A stretch of DNA of 64,000 nucleotides from CAWJMD01 sp963845675 (GCA_963845675.1 CAWJSX010000001.1:2007079-2071078); one strand, 5' to 3'. Positions 18,065-28,799 are shown, numbered from the stretch's first letter. Numbers and translations are program-made. The notes: a model not told the origin generated them from the letters alone.

Positions 18065-18169
18065 TCAGCGCTGGCCGGCGAAGAGCTTGTAGACCACGTA
18101 GACGGCGAACCAGCCGATCACGAGGCTCGAGAGGACGAGCAGCGAGATGTAGAACGCTTCCAGACCCAT
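18065..18169 (-). CDS. 34-residue single-pass membrane protein
   Basis: A short ORF with ATG at 18169 and TGA at 18065-18067. MGLEAFYISLLVLSSLVIGW begins the chain and FAVYVVYKLFAGQR ends it. Nearly the whole chain is one transmembrane helix with a short acidic N-end and basic KLFAGQR C-end (positive-inside). High third-position GC and a position 11 bases before the nitrobindin-like start support translation as the first cistron of that unit. Function unknown. Confidence 0.6.
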   Translation of the reverse strand: MGLEAFYISLLVLSSLVIGWFAVYVVYKLFAGQR

Positions 18170-18237
18170 GCGGCCAGCCTACGCGGTGGCTCCTCGGCGC
18201 GGCTCGGCGTGGTGGCGCTGCTCCTACGCTGGCCCGC

Positions 18238-18601
18238 ATGACCGCCTCACTCGTCGTGAAGTGCACCTGCGGGGACGATGCCCCCGAGCGGTGCAACCAG
18301 GCACTGACCGTCGCCGCCACAGCGGTCGCCTCCGGCGCCGACGTGTCCCTGTGGCTCACCGGCGAGGCTGCGTGGCTGGCCGTGCCGGGACGGGCGGCGC
18401 AGATCACGCTCGAGCACGCGGCGCCGTTCGACGAGCTGCTCGGCGGGTGTGCTCGAGAGCGGTGAGGTCGTCGTCTGCTCACAGTGCGCCCTGCGACGGG
18501 GGCTCACCGAGGCCGACCTGGTGCCCGGCGTGCGGATCGCGGGGTCGGCGCAGTTCGTCGAGCGGGCGCTGACGCAGGGCGTGCAGGCGCTCGTCTACTG
18601 A
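18238..18601 (+). CDS. DsrE/DsrF-like small protein (one frameshift)
   Basis: Begins MTASLVVKCTCGDDAPERCN, then ALTVAATAVASGADVSLWLT. After a single extra G near 18447 it continues GVLESGEVVVCSQCALRRGL and FVERALTQGVQALVY. Subtracting one base gives exactly 121 codons. The fold is a DsrE-type alpha/beta domain, and Cys pairs (CTC, CSQC) suggest sulfur or redox chemistry. The same small gene lies near the winged-helix/mshD block in other actinomycetes. Confidence 0.78.
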
Positions 18602-18617
18602 CGGCGCCCCGACGGGC

Positions 18618-19345
18618 TCAGCCCAGGACGCGAGCGAGCAGGTAGACCACGGCGCCGGACGAGCAGACCTGCGCCGCGCCGATCGCCACACCGGCCTGCC
18701 TCGACGTGGCGGACGGCAGCGCAGTGAACAGCCGGTCGAAGCTCGCCATCACCCCCGCGACCACGGCACCCATCACCGCCGCCGGAGCTGCCGGCCACGT
18801 CGTCCAGGATCCCCGCGGCCAGCGCCGCGAACGTCGCCCCGACGACCAGCGCGAAGGGCCCCGTGACCCGCTGCGGCCAGGGCAGGGCGAGCGCACCCGC
18901 GACGGCGACCACCGCCGCGGCGGCCGTCACCACGAGCTCCGGGGTCTGCTGGCTCGGCGGCCACCCACCCCGCCACGAGCTCGACGACGACGACGCCGGA
19001 CACCACGCCGGTCACGGACTCGACCAGGCGCGGACGCATGTCCCGGCGCAGCAGCTGGTGGGCGAACGTGGCCACCACGGACATCGCCAGGCCGGCCGCG
19101 AGCCAGCTGAGACCGGCGTCCCCCGGGTCGAGCGAGACCAGCAGGACGGCGCCGGCGCCGCACAGGGACAGCACCGTGGTGCTGCCGCGCTGGGTGGGCA
19201 GCCCGAGCAGGTTGGGCCAGCCGGTCGCCAGGGCCACGACGGCCACGAGGAGCGACGCCGACAGCAGGAAGGGACCGGCGAGCGCACCCACAGCGAGCAG
19301 CACGGCGAGCACGGCCGCCGCAGCCGACGGGACGATCCTGGTCAC
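18618..19345 (-). CDS. multi-pass membrane protein of unknown function (frameshifted)
   Basis: About 242 residues with six or more hydrophobic helices: AAAAVLAVLLAVGALAGPFL, ASLLVAVVALATGWPNLLGL, VLSLCGAGAVLLVSL, WLAAGLAMSVVATFAHQLLR, LVVTAAAAVVAVAGALALPW and LFTALPSATSRQAGVAIGAA. Frame changes near 18960 and 18775. A hydrophilic loop RRDMRPRLVESVTG sits mid-chain. No transporter signature is recognised. Confidence 0.72.
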
Positions 19346-19480
19346 GTCCGCATCCTGGCAGACACCCCTGGCACGGCCGCGAGGTCACCTATCCTGGGCG
19401 CCTGGTCGACGGTCCGCCGTGCTGCGCGGTCGGTCGGACGGGTCGGCGTCCCGCGTCGACACCCCGCCACGGAGGTGCGG

Positions 19481-20203
19481 ATGGCTCACCTGCTGCTGCT
19501 GACCAACGCCCTCTCGCCGTCTAGCGAGGTCCTGCCGGCGCTCGGGCTGCTGGCCCACCACGTGCGCGTGCTGCCGGCCGAGCCCGCCGCCCTCGTCGAC
19601 GCCCCCGTCGCGGACGCCGTCCTCGTCGATGGCCGCCGCGACCTCGCCGCGGCCCGCTCGCTGTGCCGGCTGATGCGGACCACCGGTCTCGCCAGCCCCC
19701 TGCTGATCGTCCTGACCGAGGGAGGGCTGGCGGCGGTGGCCGCCGACTGGGGCGCGGACGACGTCCTCGTCGACACCGCCGGTCCGGCCGAGGTCGAGGC
19801 CCGGCTGCGGCTCGCGGCCGGACGCGCGCGGCTCGAGGCGGAGGGCAGCAGCGAGCCCGACGAGATCCGCGCCGGCGACGTCGTGATCGACGAGGTGACG
19901 TACTCGGCGAAGGTCCGCGGGCGCGCGCTCGACCTCACGTACAAGGAGTTCGAGCTGCTGAAGTTCCTCGCGCAGCACCCGGGGCGCGTGTTCAGCCGGG
20001 CCCAGCTGCTGCAGGAGGTGTGGGGCTACGACTACTTCGGCGGCACCCGGACGGTGGACGTCCACGTCCGGCGGCTGCGGGCCAAGCTCGGCACCGAGCA
20101 CGAGCAGCTGATCGGCACGGTCCGCAACGTCGGCTACCGGTTCGTCCCGCCCGCCGCGGCCCGCGACCGCCAGCGCGAGCCCGAGCCGTCCCCCGCCGGC
20201 TGA
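19481..20203 (+). CDS. GlnR-like atypical winged-helix response regulator
   Basis: Intact, 240 residues, GGAGGT before the ATG. The N-terminal ~115 residues are receiver-like (ADAVLVDGRRDLAAARSLCR, LLIVLTEGGLAAVAADWGAD). They lack the N-terminal acidic pair and the late conserved Lys, as in atypical phosphorylation-independent regulators such as GlnR. The C-terminal wHTH is clear: LTYKEFELLKFLAQHPGRVF and GGTRTVDVHVRRLRAKLG. Order with mshD just downstream matches mycobacterial Rv0818-Rv0819. No cognate kinase adjoins. Confidence 0.88.
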   Translation: MAHLLLLTNALSPSSEVLPALGLLAHHVRVLPAEPAALVDAPVADAVLVDGRRDLAAARSLCRLMRTTGLASPLLIVLTEGGLAAVAADWGADDVLVDTAGPAEVEARLRLAAGRARLEAEGSSEPDEIRAGDVVIDEVTYSAKVRGRALDLTYKEFELLKFLAQHPGRVFSRAQLLQEVWGYDYFGGTRTVDVHVRRLRAKLGTEHEQLIGTVRNVGYRFVPPAAARDRQREPEPSPAG

Positions 20204-20238
20204 CCGCAGTCGCGGCCTATCGCGCCAGCCCCGGACCG

Positions 20239-20345
20239 GTGGCCGATCTGCGGTCAGAGGGCCCCGGGAACCGCAGATAGTGGCCGATCTGCGGTCGAGA
20301 GGGCCCCGGGAACCGCGGATCGTGGCCGATCTGCGGGGAGGGGGT
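20239..20345. repeat. tandem 41-42 bp palindromic repeat, about 2.4 copies
   Basis: Units begin at 20239, 20280 and 20322, each starting GTGGCCGATCTGCGG. The first two contain a G/C-rich core GGGCCCCGGGAACCGC. Inside unit 1, ATCTGCGGT (20246-20254) and ACCGCAGAT (20270-20278) form a perfect 9-bp inverted repeat; unit 2 has one mismatch and unit 3 is truncated. The array lies in the 166-base gap between the winged-helix gene and mshD. Confidence 0.85.
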
Positions 20346-20369
20346 GCGGCGCTGCGCCACAATCGCGGC

Positions 20370-21332
20370 ATGACCCGACCCGTTGACCGGCGCCTGTCGC
20401 CGGACGCCCTCGCCCAGGTGCCCGCCCTGCTCGAGGCGGCGGAGCAGGCGGACGGGGTGCGGCCGCTGTCCGAGCAGGCCGAGCTGGTGCTGCGGCAGAC
20501 CCGTGAGTCGACCCTGCACCTGGGGATCGTGGACGACGAGCGCAGGTGGTGGCGTACGCGCAGGTGGACACGTCCGTGGTGCCGGCGACGGTCGAGGGGA
20601 CGGTGCACCCGGCACATCGTCGGCGGGGGCTGGGAGCACAGCTGTGCGAGATCGTCCGCGACTTCGCCGGCCGGGGCGGCTCCCTGGCGTGGGCCCACGG
20701 CGGCCACCCCGGCGCACGGGCGCTCGCGGACGCCACGGGGGCCGAGCGGGTCCGGGAGCTGTGGCAGATGAGCCGGCCGCTGACGGGCCGCTCCGCGCCT
20801 CGCCCTGCCGCCGGTGGACCTGCCCGAGGGGCTCCGGATCCGTCCCTTCGTGGTGGGCCAGGACGAGCGGGCCTTCCTCGCGGTCAACGCCGCGGCGTTC
20901 CGCGAGCACCCGGAGCAGGGTGCCTGGCGGTACGTCGACCTGACGGCCCGCTTCGGGGAGCCCTGGTTCGACCCCGCCGGCTTCCTGCTGGTCGAGGACG
21001 CGTCGACGGACGAGCTCCTCGGCTTCCACTGGACGAAGGTGCACGCCGCCTCGCCCGGGCGTCTGGCCGTCGGCGAGGTGTACGTGGTGGGGGTGCACCC
21101 CGGAGCGCAGGGCCGTGGCGTCGGCGGCGCGGCCACGCGCGCCGGGCTGCAGCACCTGGCCGGCGTCCGCGACGAGGCCGGCGCGCCCCTTGGCGAGGTG
21201 ATGCTCTACGTCGAGGCCAGCAACGACACCGCACTGCGCGTGTACCGCGGCCTCGGCTTCGAGGTGTCGGGCGTCGACGAGCAGTACGCCCTCGGGCCGA
21301 ACGAGGCCTCGGATGCGATAGTGACGTCATGA
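20370..21332 (+). CDS. mshD: mycothiol synthase (frameshifted)
   Basis: Two tandem GNAT domains; the enzyme acetylates Cys-GlcN-Ins in the last step of mycothiol synthesis. The N-terminal half begins MTRPVDRRLSPDALAQVPAL and continues VEGTVHPAHRRRGLGAQLCE. The C-terminal half has LRIRPFVVGQDERAFLAVN, FRE-HPEQGAW, GEVYVVGVHPGAQGRGVGGA and LYVEASNDTALRVYRGLGFE. Frame changes near 20540 and 20800. The stop overlaps the ppk start (ATGA), so mycothiol and polyphosphate genes are coupled here. Confidence 0.92.
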
Positions 21333-23533
21333 CGACCTCGGCGTCCGAAGGGCGGGCTGACACGGCCGCCTGGCCGTCGACGCCCGACGACGCTGCCGCC
21401 CTGGCGGACCTTCCGGACGACCGGTTCCTCGACCGCGAGCTGAGCTGGCTGGCGTTCAACGAGCGGGTGCTCGAGCTGGCCGAGGACGCGACCATCCCGC
21501 TGCTGGAACGTGTCCGCTACCTGGCGATCTTCGCGAGCAACCTCGACGAGTTCTTCATGGTCAGGGTGGCCGGGCTGCAGCGCCGCATCGCGACCGGTCT
21601 GGCCGTCACCGCGGTCTCGGGTCTCGAGCCGCGTGAGGTGCTCGACGCGATCGCCGTGCGCGCTCACGACCTGATGACCCGCCACGCCGAGGTCTTCGCC
21701 TCGGACGTCCGGCCGGCACTCGTCGACAACGGCATCGCGCTGGTCGCGTGGGACGCGCTCTCCCCGCGCCGAGCAGGAACGCCTCGGCGCCCTGTTCACC
21801 GAGCGCGTGTTCCCGGTGCTGACCCCGCTCGCCGTCGATCCGGCGCACCCCTTCCCCTACATCTCGGGCCTCTCGCTCAACCTCGCGGTCGTCGTGCGCA
21901 ACCCGACCACCGAGACCGAGCACTTCGCGCGGGTGAAGGTGCCGCCGCTGCTGCCCCGTTTCGTCGAGATCGACGAGGACACAGGCGATCCCGAGGCGCT
22001 CGCGGCCGGCACGCACGGCCAGCGCCGGTCGCGCTTCATCGGTCTCGAGGACCTCATCGCCGTCCACCTGGACCAGCTGTTCCCCGGCATGGAGGTACGC
22101 CAGCACCACACGTTCCGGGTGACGCGCAACGAGGACTTCGAGGTCGAGGAGGACGACGCCGAGAACCTCCTGCAGGCCCTGGAGAAGGAGCTGCTGCGCC
22201 GCCGGTTCGGTCCGCCCGTGCGGCTCGAGCTGGCCGAGGACTGCGACCCGCACGTGCGCGACCTGCTGATGCGCGAGCTGAGCGTCAGCGAGGCTCAGGT
22301 CTACACGCTGCCCAAGCCCCTCGACCTGCGCGGCCTCAACGCGGTGGCGGACGTCGACCGGCACGACCTGCACCACCACACGTTCGTGCCGCGCACGCAC
22401 CGCAACCTGACCGACGGTCGCGAGACGGCCAAGCCCAGCGACGTGTTCGGCGCCATCAGCCGCGGCGACATCCTGCTGCACCACCCGTACGACTCCTTCT
22501 CGACGTCGGTGCAGTCGTTCGTCGAGCAGGCGGCCGCCGACCCGCGCGTGCTCGCGATCAAGCAGACGCTCTACCGCACGAGCGGTGACTCGCCGATCGT
22601 CGACGCGCTGATCGACGCGGCCGAGGCCGGCAAGCAGGTGCTGGCGCTGGTGGAGATCAAGGCCCGCTTCGACGAGCAGGCGAACATCACGTGGGCGCGC
22701 AAGCTGGAGCAGGCCGGCGTGCACGTCGTGTACGGCATCGTCGGGCTCAAGACCCACGCGAAGCTCTGCCTGGTGGTGCGCCAGGAGGCGGAGGGCATCC
22801 GCCGCTACTGCCACGTGGGCACCGGCAACTACAACCCCAAGACGGCGCGCATCTACGAGGACGTCGGCCTGCTGTCGGCCGACCCCGACCTGGGCGAGGA
22901 CCTGTCGCGGCTGTTCAACCAGCTGAGCGGCTACGCCCCGAAGACCTCGTTCACGCGGCTGCTCGTCGCGCCGCGCGTCCCTGCGCAGCGGCCTCGTCGA
23001 CCGGATCGAGGACGAGGTCGAGAACCACCGTCAGGGACGGCCCGCCGGCGTGCGACTGAAGGTCAACTCGATCGTGGACGAGACCGTCATCGACGCCCTG
23101 TACCGGGCGTCCATGGCCGGGGTGCCCGTCGACCTCGTGGTCCGGGGCATCTGCGCGCTGAGAGCCCGGCGTCCCGGGGCTCAGCGAGAACATCCGCGTG
23201 CGCAGCGTCATGGGCCGGTTCCTGGAGCACTCGCGGTTGTTCGCGTTCGACGGCGGCGGCGAGCCGGTGATGTACATCGGGAGCGCGGACCTGATGCACC
23301 GCAACCTCGACCGGCGGGTCGAGACGCTGACGCGTCTCACCGAACCCGCGCAGGTGCAGCAGCTCGACGAGCTGCTCACGCTGTCGATGGACGACGGCAC
23401 GGCGTCCTGGCACCTCGACGCCAGCGGACGATGGACCCGCCGCCACCTGGACGAGGACGGCGAGCCGCTGCTCGACCTGCAGGAGCACCTCATCACGCAG
23501 CGGGCTCGGCGACGCGGCTCGCGGCGGCGGTGA
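21329..23533 (+). CDS. ppk: polyphosphate kinase 1 (three frameshifts)
   Basis: About 733 residues. The N-terminal domain has LDRELSWLAFNERVLELAED and FASNLDEFFMVRVAGLQRRI. The head domain is FPVLTPLAVDPAHPFPYISG. The two phospholipase-D-like catalytic domains carry IKQTLYRTSGDSPIV, GIVGLKTHAKLCLVVR and YCHVGTGNYNPKTARIYEDV (catalytic His). The C-terminal FDGGGEPVMYIGSADLMHRN and DRRVETL follow. Shifts near 21770, 22980 and 23163, each consistent with one base. It reversibly polymerises ATP gamma-phosphate into polyphosphate. Adjacent to a mutT1-like gene, as in mycobacteria, and upstream of pstSCAB. Confidence 0.94.
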
Positions 23534-23647
23534 ACGAGCGACCGGTCCCGACCCCGCCGCGCGGCGTCTCGGCGACCGGCCGATCGTCCGGGTGGCCGCG
23601 GCGGTGACGCCGACCGGCCCCGGACGCTGTCGCACGGTCCGCGGTCG

Positions 23648-24588
23648 GTGGCGACGGCGGTGACCCCCACACGGTCCAGGCGGCCGGTGCGGTGGTGTGG
23701 CGGCTCACGAAGGGCGCAGATCGAGGTGCTGCTCGTGCACCGTCCGCGGTACGGCGACTGGTCGTGGCCGAAGGGCAAGCTCGACCCGGGCGAGACCGCG
23801 CTGGTGGCGGCCGTCCGCGAGGTGGCGGAGGAGACCGGGCTGGAGGTCGCGCTCGGCATCCCTCTGCCGACCGCGCGGTACCGGCTCAGCGACAGCCTCG
23901 AACAAGTCCGTCCGCTACTGGGCGGCGCGCGGACCCGACGGCCCGCCCCCGCGCCCACCCGACCGCTCGAGGTGGACGAGACGGCCTGGGTGGGTGTTGA
24001 GGAGGCGACGACCCGCCTCACCCGCCGCGGCGACCGCGCGCAGCTGGCGCCCTCGACGGCCGCCCACGCGGAAGGCGCGCTCGACACCTTCCCCGTGGTG
24101 GTGTGCGCCACGGACACGCGCGGCCGAAGTCGTCGTGGGGACGGGAGAACGCCGAGCGTCCGCTGGTCAACGTCGGCCTCGCGCAGGCCTCACGGCTCGC
24201 CGACCTGTTGCCGGCGTGGCAGCCCAGTGGTGCTGTGCAGCCCGTGGAAGCGGTGCGTGCAGACCGTCGAGCCCTTCCTCGCGAGCTCACCGGCGAGCTG
24301 CGCACGAAGAAGCGGCTCACCGAGGACGGTCACCGCCGGGACGCCCCGGACGGCCCGGCTCGTGACCGACCAGCTGCGGAAGGGGCGCGAGCAGTCGTGA
24401 TCTGCACTCACCGACCGGTGCTCGGCACGGTGCTCGGCACGCTGGCCGGCGCCGCCCAGGCGGGGATGGCCGGACAGTTCCCGCTCCGGGACCCCTTCCT
24501 GCGCCCCGGCGAGGTGCTTCGTCGCGCACGTCTCGCGACGGGTCACCGGGTCGTCGCGGTGGAGCGGCACGACACCGCGACACGCTGA
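23648..24588 (+). CDS. mutT1: Nudix hydrolase-histidine phosphatase fusion, MutT1-like (frameshifted)
   Basis: The N-terminal Nudix domain has AAGAVVWRLTKG, EVLLVHRPRYGDWSWPKGKL and the Nudix box GETALVAAVREVAEETGLEV. The C-terminal domain is a histidine phosphatase with LMRHGHARPKSSW-type motif (RHG visible at about 24103) and VVICTHRPVLGTVLG. The two-domain layout matches mycobacterial MutT1, which hydrolyses 8-oxo-GTP/dGTP and diadenosine polyphosphates. Shifts near 23668, 23712, 23905 and several around 24120-24400. Position beside ppk is conserved. Confidence 0.85.
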
Positions 24589-24644
24589 CCGCGCGCGCCG
24601 CCGGTCCGGTCCGTCCCGCATCCGACACCCAACGGACGCGCGTC

Positions 24645-24666
24645 GTTCACCGGACGTTCACCCACG
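24645..24666 (+). promoter_or_regulatory. PHO box upstream of pstS
   Basis: Two exact GTTCACC heptamers at 24645-24651 and 24656-24662, spaced 11 bp start to start, about 100 bases before pstS. This is the canonical direct-repeat PhoP/RegX3 box. RegX3 is encoded in this window. Predicts induction of pstSCAB on phosphate limitation. Confidence 0.75.
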
Positions 24667-24764
24667 CCGGACGATCACGTCACCTGCCGTCCTTAGCGTC
24701 GCCTCACGTCAGGAACCGCGTAGGCCCCGCCTGGTGCCGGGTCCTCATCGAGAGGTAGACACAC

Positions 24765-25872
24765 GTGAAGCGCTCCACCCTGCGCCACGCAGCCGTCCCG
24801 GCCGCGCTCGTCCTGTCCCTCGGCCTGACCGCCTGCAGCGCGGCCAACGAGACGACCACCGCGGGTGGCGGCGACAACTCCGGGAGCCGAGCTGACCGGC
24901 GACATCTCCGGCGCCGGCGCCAGCTCGCAGGGCGCAGCCATGGAGGCCTGGATCGCGGGCTTCGGCGAGGCCAACCCCGACGCGAACGTCGCCTACGACC
25001 CGGCCGGTTCCGGCGCCGGCCGCGAGCAGTTCCTCGCGGGCGGAACGGACTTCGCCGGTTCCGACGCCTACCTCGAGGACGAGGAGCTCGCCCAGGTCGC
25101 CGAGCGCTGCAACGGCGGCGAGCTCGATCGAGCTGCCCCGTCTACGTGTCGCCGATCGCGGTGATCTTCAACCTGCCGGGAGTCGACTCCCTCAACCTCT
25201 CGCCAGCGACCGTCGCCGGCATCTTCGACCAGAAGGTCACCACGTGGGACGCCCCGGAGATCGCGGCGGACAACCCGGACGCGCAGCTCCCGTCGACGAC
25301 CATCACACCGGTCAACCGCTCGGACGAGTCGGGCACCACCGAGAACTTCGTCGAGTACCTGGTCGCGACCGCGCCGGAGGCGTGGCCGCACGAGGCCAGC
25401 GGTGACTGGCCGGTGGCCGGCGGCGAGGCAGCGCAGGGCACCTCGGGCGTCGTGGCCGCCGTCAACGGCGGCGAGGGCACCGTCGGCTACGCCGACGCCA
25501 GCCAGGCCGGCGACCTCGGTGTCGCCAAGGTGAAGGTCGGCGACGAGTTCGTCGAGCTGTCGCCCGAGGCCGCCGCCTCCGTGGTCGAGGTCTCGAAGCG
25601 CGTCGAGGGCCGTGGCGAGTACGACTACGCCATCGACCTGGCGCGCGACACGACGGAGTCGGGCACGTACCCGATCGTGCTGGTCTCCTACGCGCTGGCG
25701 TGCACCACGTACGAGGACCAGACGACCGCCGACCTCGTCAAGGGCTTCCTGAGCGTACGTCGTCAGCCCCGAGGGTCAGGCCGCCGCGCAGGAGTACGCC
25801 GGGTCGGCTCCGATCTCGGACACCAGCCGCGAGGACGCGATGACGGCGATCGACGCGATCGCAGCGGGCTGA
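24765..25872 (+). CDS. pstS: phosphate ABC transporter substrate-binding lipoprotein (frameshifted)
   Basis: Signal peptide with lipobox GLTAC (Cys24). It continues GAGASSQGAAMEAWIAGFGE, YDPAGSGAGREQFLAGGTDF and AGSDAYLEDEEL, with phosphate-contacting loops SGAG and SGSGxGR-like AGSGAGR. Then VYVSPIAVIFNLPGVDSLNL, VNRSDESGTTENFVEYL and GTSGVVAAVNGGEGTVGYAD. Shifts near 24888 (extra C), 25128-25140 (two extra bases) and 25754 (extra G). Ends AMTAIDAIAAG at TGA 25870-25872. First gene of pstSCAB, preceded by a PHO box. Confidence 0.94.
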
Positions 25873-25968
25873 GCCCATCACGACAGCCACGGGTCCGGGG
25901 GAACGCGACGTGCGCTCCACCGGACCCGACCTGTACAACTGCACGTGATCCTGAGCAGGAGGCCATCG

Positions 25969-26909
25969 ATGACCGTCACCACGAACGATCCGCCGAAGGC
26001 CGTCCAGCGGCCCGGTGACCGCATCTTCTCCGGCAGCGCCAAGGGCGCGGGCATCCTCATCCTCGTCGTCCTGGCCGGGGTCGCGGCCTTCCTGGTGAGC
26101 GAGGCGCTGCCCGCCATCACCGCCCCGGCCGAGCAGATCGACGGGGGCCGGCGGCCTCGCGGCCTACATCGCACCGCTGATCTTCGGCACGCTCGTCGCG
26201 GCGACGATCGCGCTGGTCATCGCCACCCCGCTGGCGATCGGCATCGCCCTGTTCATCAGCCACTACGCGCCCCGCAGGCTCGCCCAGGGCCTCGGGCTAC
26301 CTGATCGACCTGCTCGCCGCCGTGCCCAGCATCGTCTTCGGGCTGTGGGGCGTGGCCGTCCTGGCACCGGCCACGGTCCCCGTAACCCGCTGGCTCGAGC
26401 AGAACCTCGGCTTCATCCCGTTGTTCGCCGGGCCCGCCAGCACCACCGGCCGGACCATGCTGCTCGCCGGCATCGTCCTGGCCGTGATGATCCTGCCGGT
26501 CATCACGGCGGTGTCGCGCGAGGTCTTCCTCCAGACGCCGACGCTCCACGAGGAGGCGGCCCTGGCCCTGGGCGCGACGCGCTGGGAGATGATCCGGACG
26601 GCCGTGCTGCCGTTCGCGCGCTCCGGCATCGTCAGCGGCGCCATGCTCGGCCTGGGGCGGGCGCTCGGCGAGACGATGGCCGTCGCCATCGTCCTGTCCG
26701 GCTCCGGCGGCATCACGTTCAACCTGATCAGCTCCGGCAACCCGCGCACCATCGCCGCCAACATCGCACTCGAGTTCCCCGAGTCGACCGGGCTCGACGT
26801 CAACGCCCTGATCGCCTCGGGCCTGGCGCTGTTCGCGATCACGCTGGTGGTCAACATGGCAGCCCGCTACGTCGTGAACCGGCGCGCCGAGTTCTCGGGG
26901 GCCAACTGA
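25969..26909 (+). CDS. pstC: phosphate ABC transporter permease PstC (two frameshifts)
   Basis: Six-helix permease: ILILVVLAGVAAFLVSEALP, APLIFGTLVAATIALVIATP, DLLAAVPSIVFGLWGVAVLA, MLLAGIVLAVMILPVITAVS and the EAA loop EEAALALGATRWEMIRTAVL that contacts PstB. Shifts near 26150 (extra C) and 26296 (extra G). AGCAGGAGG precedes the ATG at 25969. The stop and the pstA ATG share one base (TGATG). Confidence 0.93.
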
Positions 26910-27994
26910 TGAGCACCTCGACCGAGCCCCGTCGCACGCAGCAGCCGACCGGCGCCGCCCCCAGCGGCCTCGTGCACCGCACGCTCACCCGCCGGGCGTC
27001 AGTCGCCGTGCTGGTCGTGGTCCGCCGTTCTCGTGGGCGGGTTCCTGGCCGTCGTCGGGTTCAACGCCGCCTTCTTCGCGATCGGGACGGCCGTGCTGTA
27101 CACGGTCACGATCTACGTCTGGTCGCGCGCGATCGAGGGGCCCCGCAAGGCGACCGACCGGGTCGTGACCGCCGTCGTGACGTCCGCGTTCCTGCTCGCC
27201 CTCGTGCCGCTGGTGTCGGTCGTGCTCACGGTCGTCAACAACGGGATCGCCCGCTTCGACGTGCGAGTTCTTCACGTACTCGATGCGTGGCATCCTCGGC
27301 GAGGGCGGGGGCGCGTACCACGCCATCCTCGGCACGCTCATCATCACGGCGCTCGCGACGCTGATGTCGGTGCCGATCGGCCTGATGGCCGCGATCTACC
27401 TCGTCGAGTACGGCTCGGGCCGCCTGGCGCGTGTGATCACGTTCTTCGTCGACGTCATGACGGGCATCCCGTCCATCGTCGCCGGCCTGTTCGCCTACGC
27501 GCTCTTCCAGATCTTCTTCGGACCGGGCGTGCGCCTCGGGCATCGCGGGCGCCGTCGCCCTCACCGTGCTGATGGTCCCGGTCGTCGTCCGCTCGACCGA
27601 GGAGATGCTCAAGCTCGTGCCCAACGAGCTCCGGGAGGCCTCCTACGCCCTCGGGGTGCCGAAGTGGCGCACCGTCGTCAAGGTCGTGCTGCCGACGTCC
27701 CTGGCAGGCATCGCCACCGGCGTGACCCTGGCCATCGCCCGGGTCATCGGCGAGACGGCACCGCTGCTCGTCACGGTGGGGACGGTCACCGGGACGAACC
27801 TCAACCCGTTCGACGGACGGATGGCCGCTCTGCCCGTCTTCGCCTACTACTCCTACGTGTCCCCCGGCGCCCGGCCCGAGTTCTCGCTCGACCGGGCCTG
27901 GACGGCGGCTCTGACGTTGATCATCATCGTGATGGTGCTCAACCTGGTCGCCCGCGTCATCTCCCGCCTGTTCTCCCCCAAGACCGGCCGCTGA
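26909..27994 (+). CDS. pstA: phosphate ABC transporter permease PstA (three frameshifts)
   Basis: Second permease. Blocks: GGFLAVVGFNAAFFAIGTAV, FFTYSMRGILGEGGGAYHAI, ALATLMSVPIGLMAAIYLVE, DVMTGIPSIVAGLFAYALFQ and the EAA loop NELREASYALGVPKWRTVVK. Shifts near 27020 (extra C), 27266 (GTG-C-GAG) and 27540 (extra G) are single insertions. It ends ISRLFSPKTGR at TGA 27992-27994, 25 bases before pstB. Confidence 0.93.
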
Positions 27995-28019
27995 CCGGCC
28001 GACTGCGAGGTATCACAAC

Positions 28020-28799
28020 GTGGCAAAGCGCATCGACGTCGCCGACCTGAGCATCTACTACGGCGCCTTCCGGGCCGTGGAGGACGTCACCATGACCATC
28101 GAGCCCCGCAGCGTCACCGCGCTGATCGGGCCCTCCGGCTGCGGCAAGTCGACGTTCCTCCGCTCGCTGAACCGCATGCACGAGGTGATCCCCGGTGCGC
28201 GCGTCGAGGGCAAGGTCGTGATGGACGGCCAGGACCTCTACGGGCACGGCGTCGACCCGGTCGGCGTGCGCCGCTCGGTCGGCATGGTGTTCCAGCGTCC
28301 GAACCCCTTCCCCACGATGTCCATCTACGAGAACGTCGCGGCAGGCCTCAAGCTCAACAACAAGCGCATCCCGAAGGGCGACCTCGACGACCTGGTCGAG
28401 GGCTCGCTGCGGGGAGCGAACCTCTGGAACGAGGTGAAGGACCGCCTCGACAAGCCCGGCTCGGGCCTCTCCGGTGGTCAGCAGCAGCGTCTGTGCATCG
28501 CCCGCGCGATCGCGGTGAAGCCCCAGGTGCTGCTCATGGACGAGCCGTGCTCGGCGCTCGACCCGATCTCGACGCTCGCGATCGAGGACCTCATCGGCGA
28601 GCTGAAGAACGAGTACACGATCGTCATCGTGACGCACAACATGCAGCAGGCCGCTCGCGTCAGCGACACGACCGGCTTCTTCAACATCGAGGGCACGGGC
28701 AAGCCCGGCAAGCTGATCGAGATGGACGACACCTCGACGATGTTCTCCACCCCTCACCAGAAGGCGACCGAGGACTACATCTCCGGCCGCTTCGGCTGA
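28020..28799 (+). CDS. pstB: phosphate ABC transporter ATP-binding protein
   Basis: An intact 259-residue ATPase. Walker A GPSGCGKST, Q-loop VFQRPNPFP, ABC signature LSGGQQQRLCIARAIAV, Walker B VLLMDEPCSALD and switch His in IVTHNMQQAARV. GTG start at 28020. It energises phosphate import by PstCA, with PhoU as regulator. It is the only unbroken member of the pst operon as sequenced. Confidence 0.97.
   Translation: MAKRIDVADLSIYYGAFRAVEDVTMTIEPRSVTALIGPSGCGKSTFLRSLNRMHEVIPGARVEGKVVMDGQDLYGHGVDPVGVRRSVGMVFQRPNPFPTMSIYENVAAGLKLNNKRIPKGDLDDLVEGSLRGANLWNEVKDRLDKPGSGLSGGQQQRLCIARAIAVKPQVLLMDEPCSALDPISTLAIEDLIGELKNEYTIVIVTHNMQQAARVSDTTGFFNIEGTGKPGKLIEMDDTSTMFSTPHQKATEDYISGRFG

Noticed and set aside
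27266..27540. Programmed +1 frameshifting in pst genes
   Set aside because: No conserved slippery site or downstream structure; shifts occur at unrelated sites in dozens of genes.
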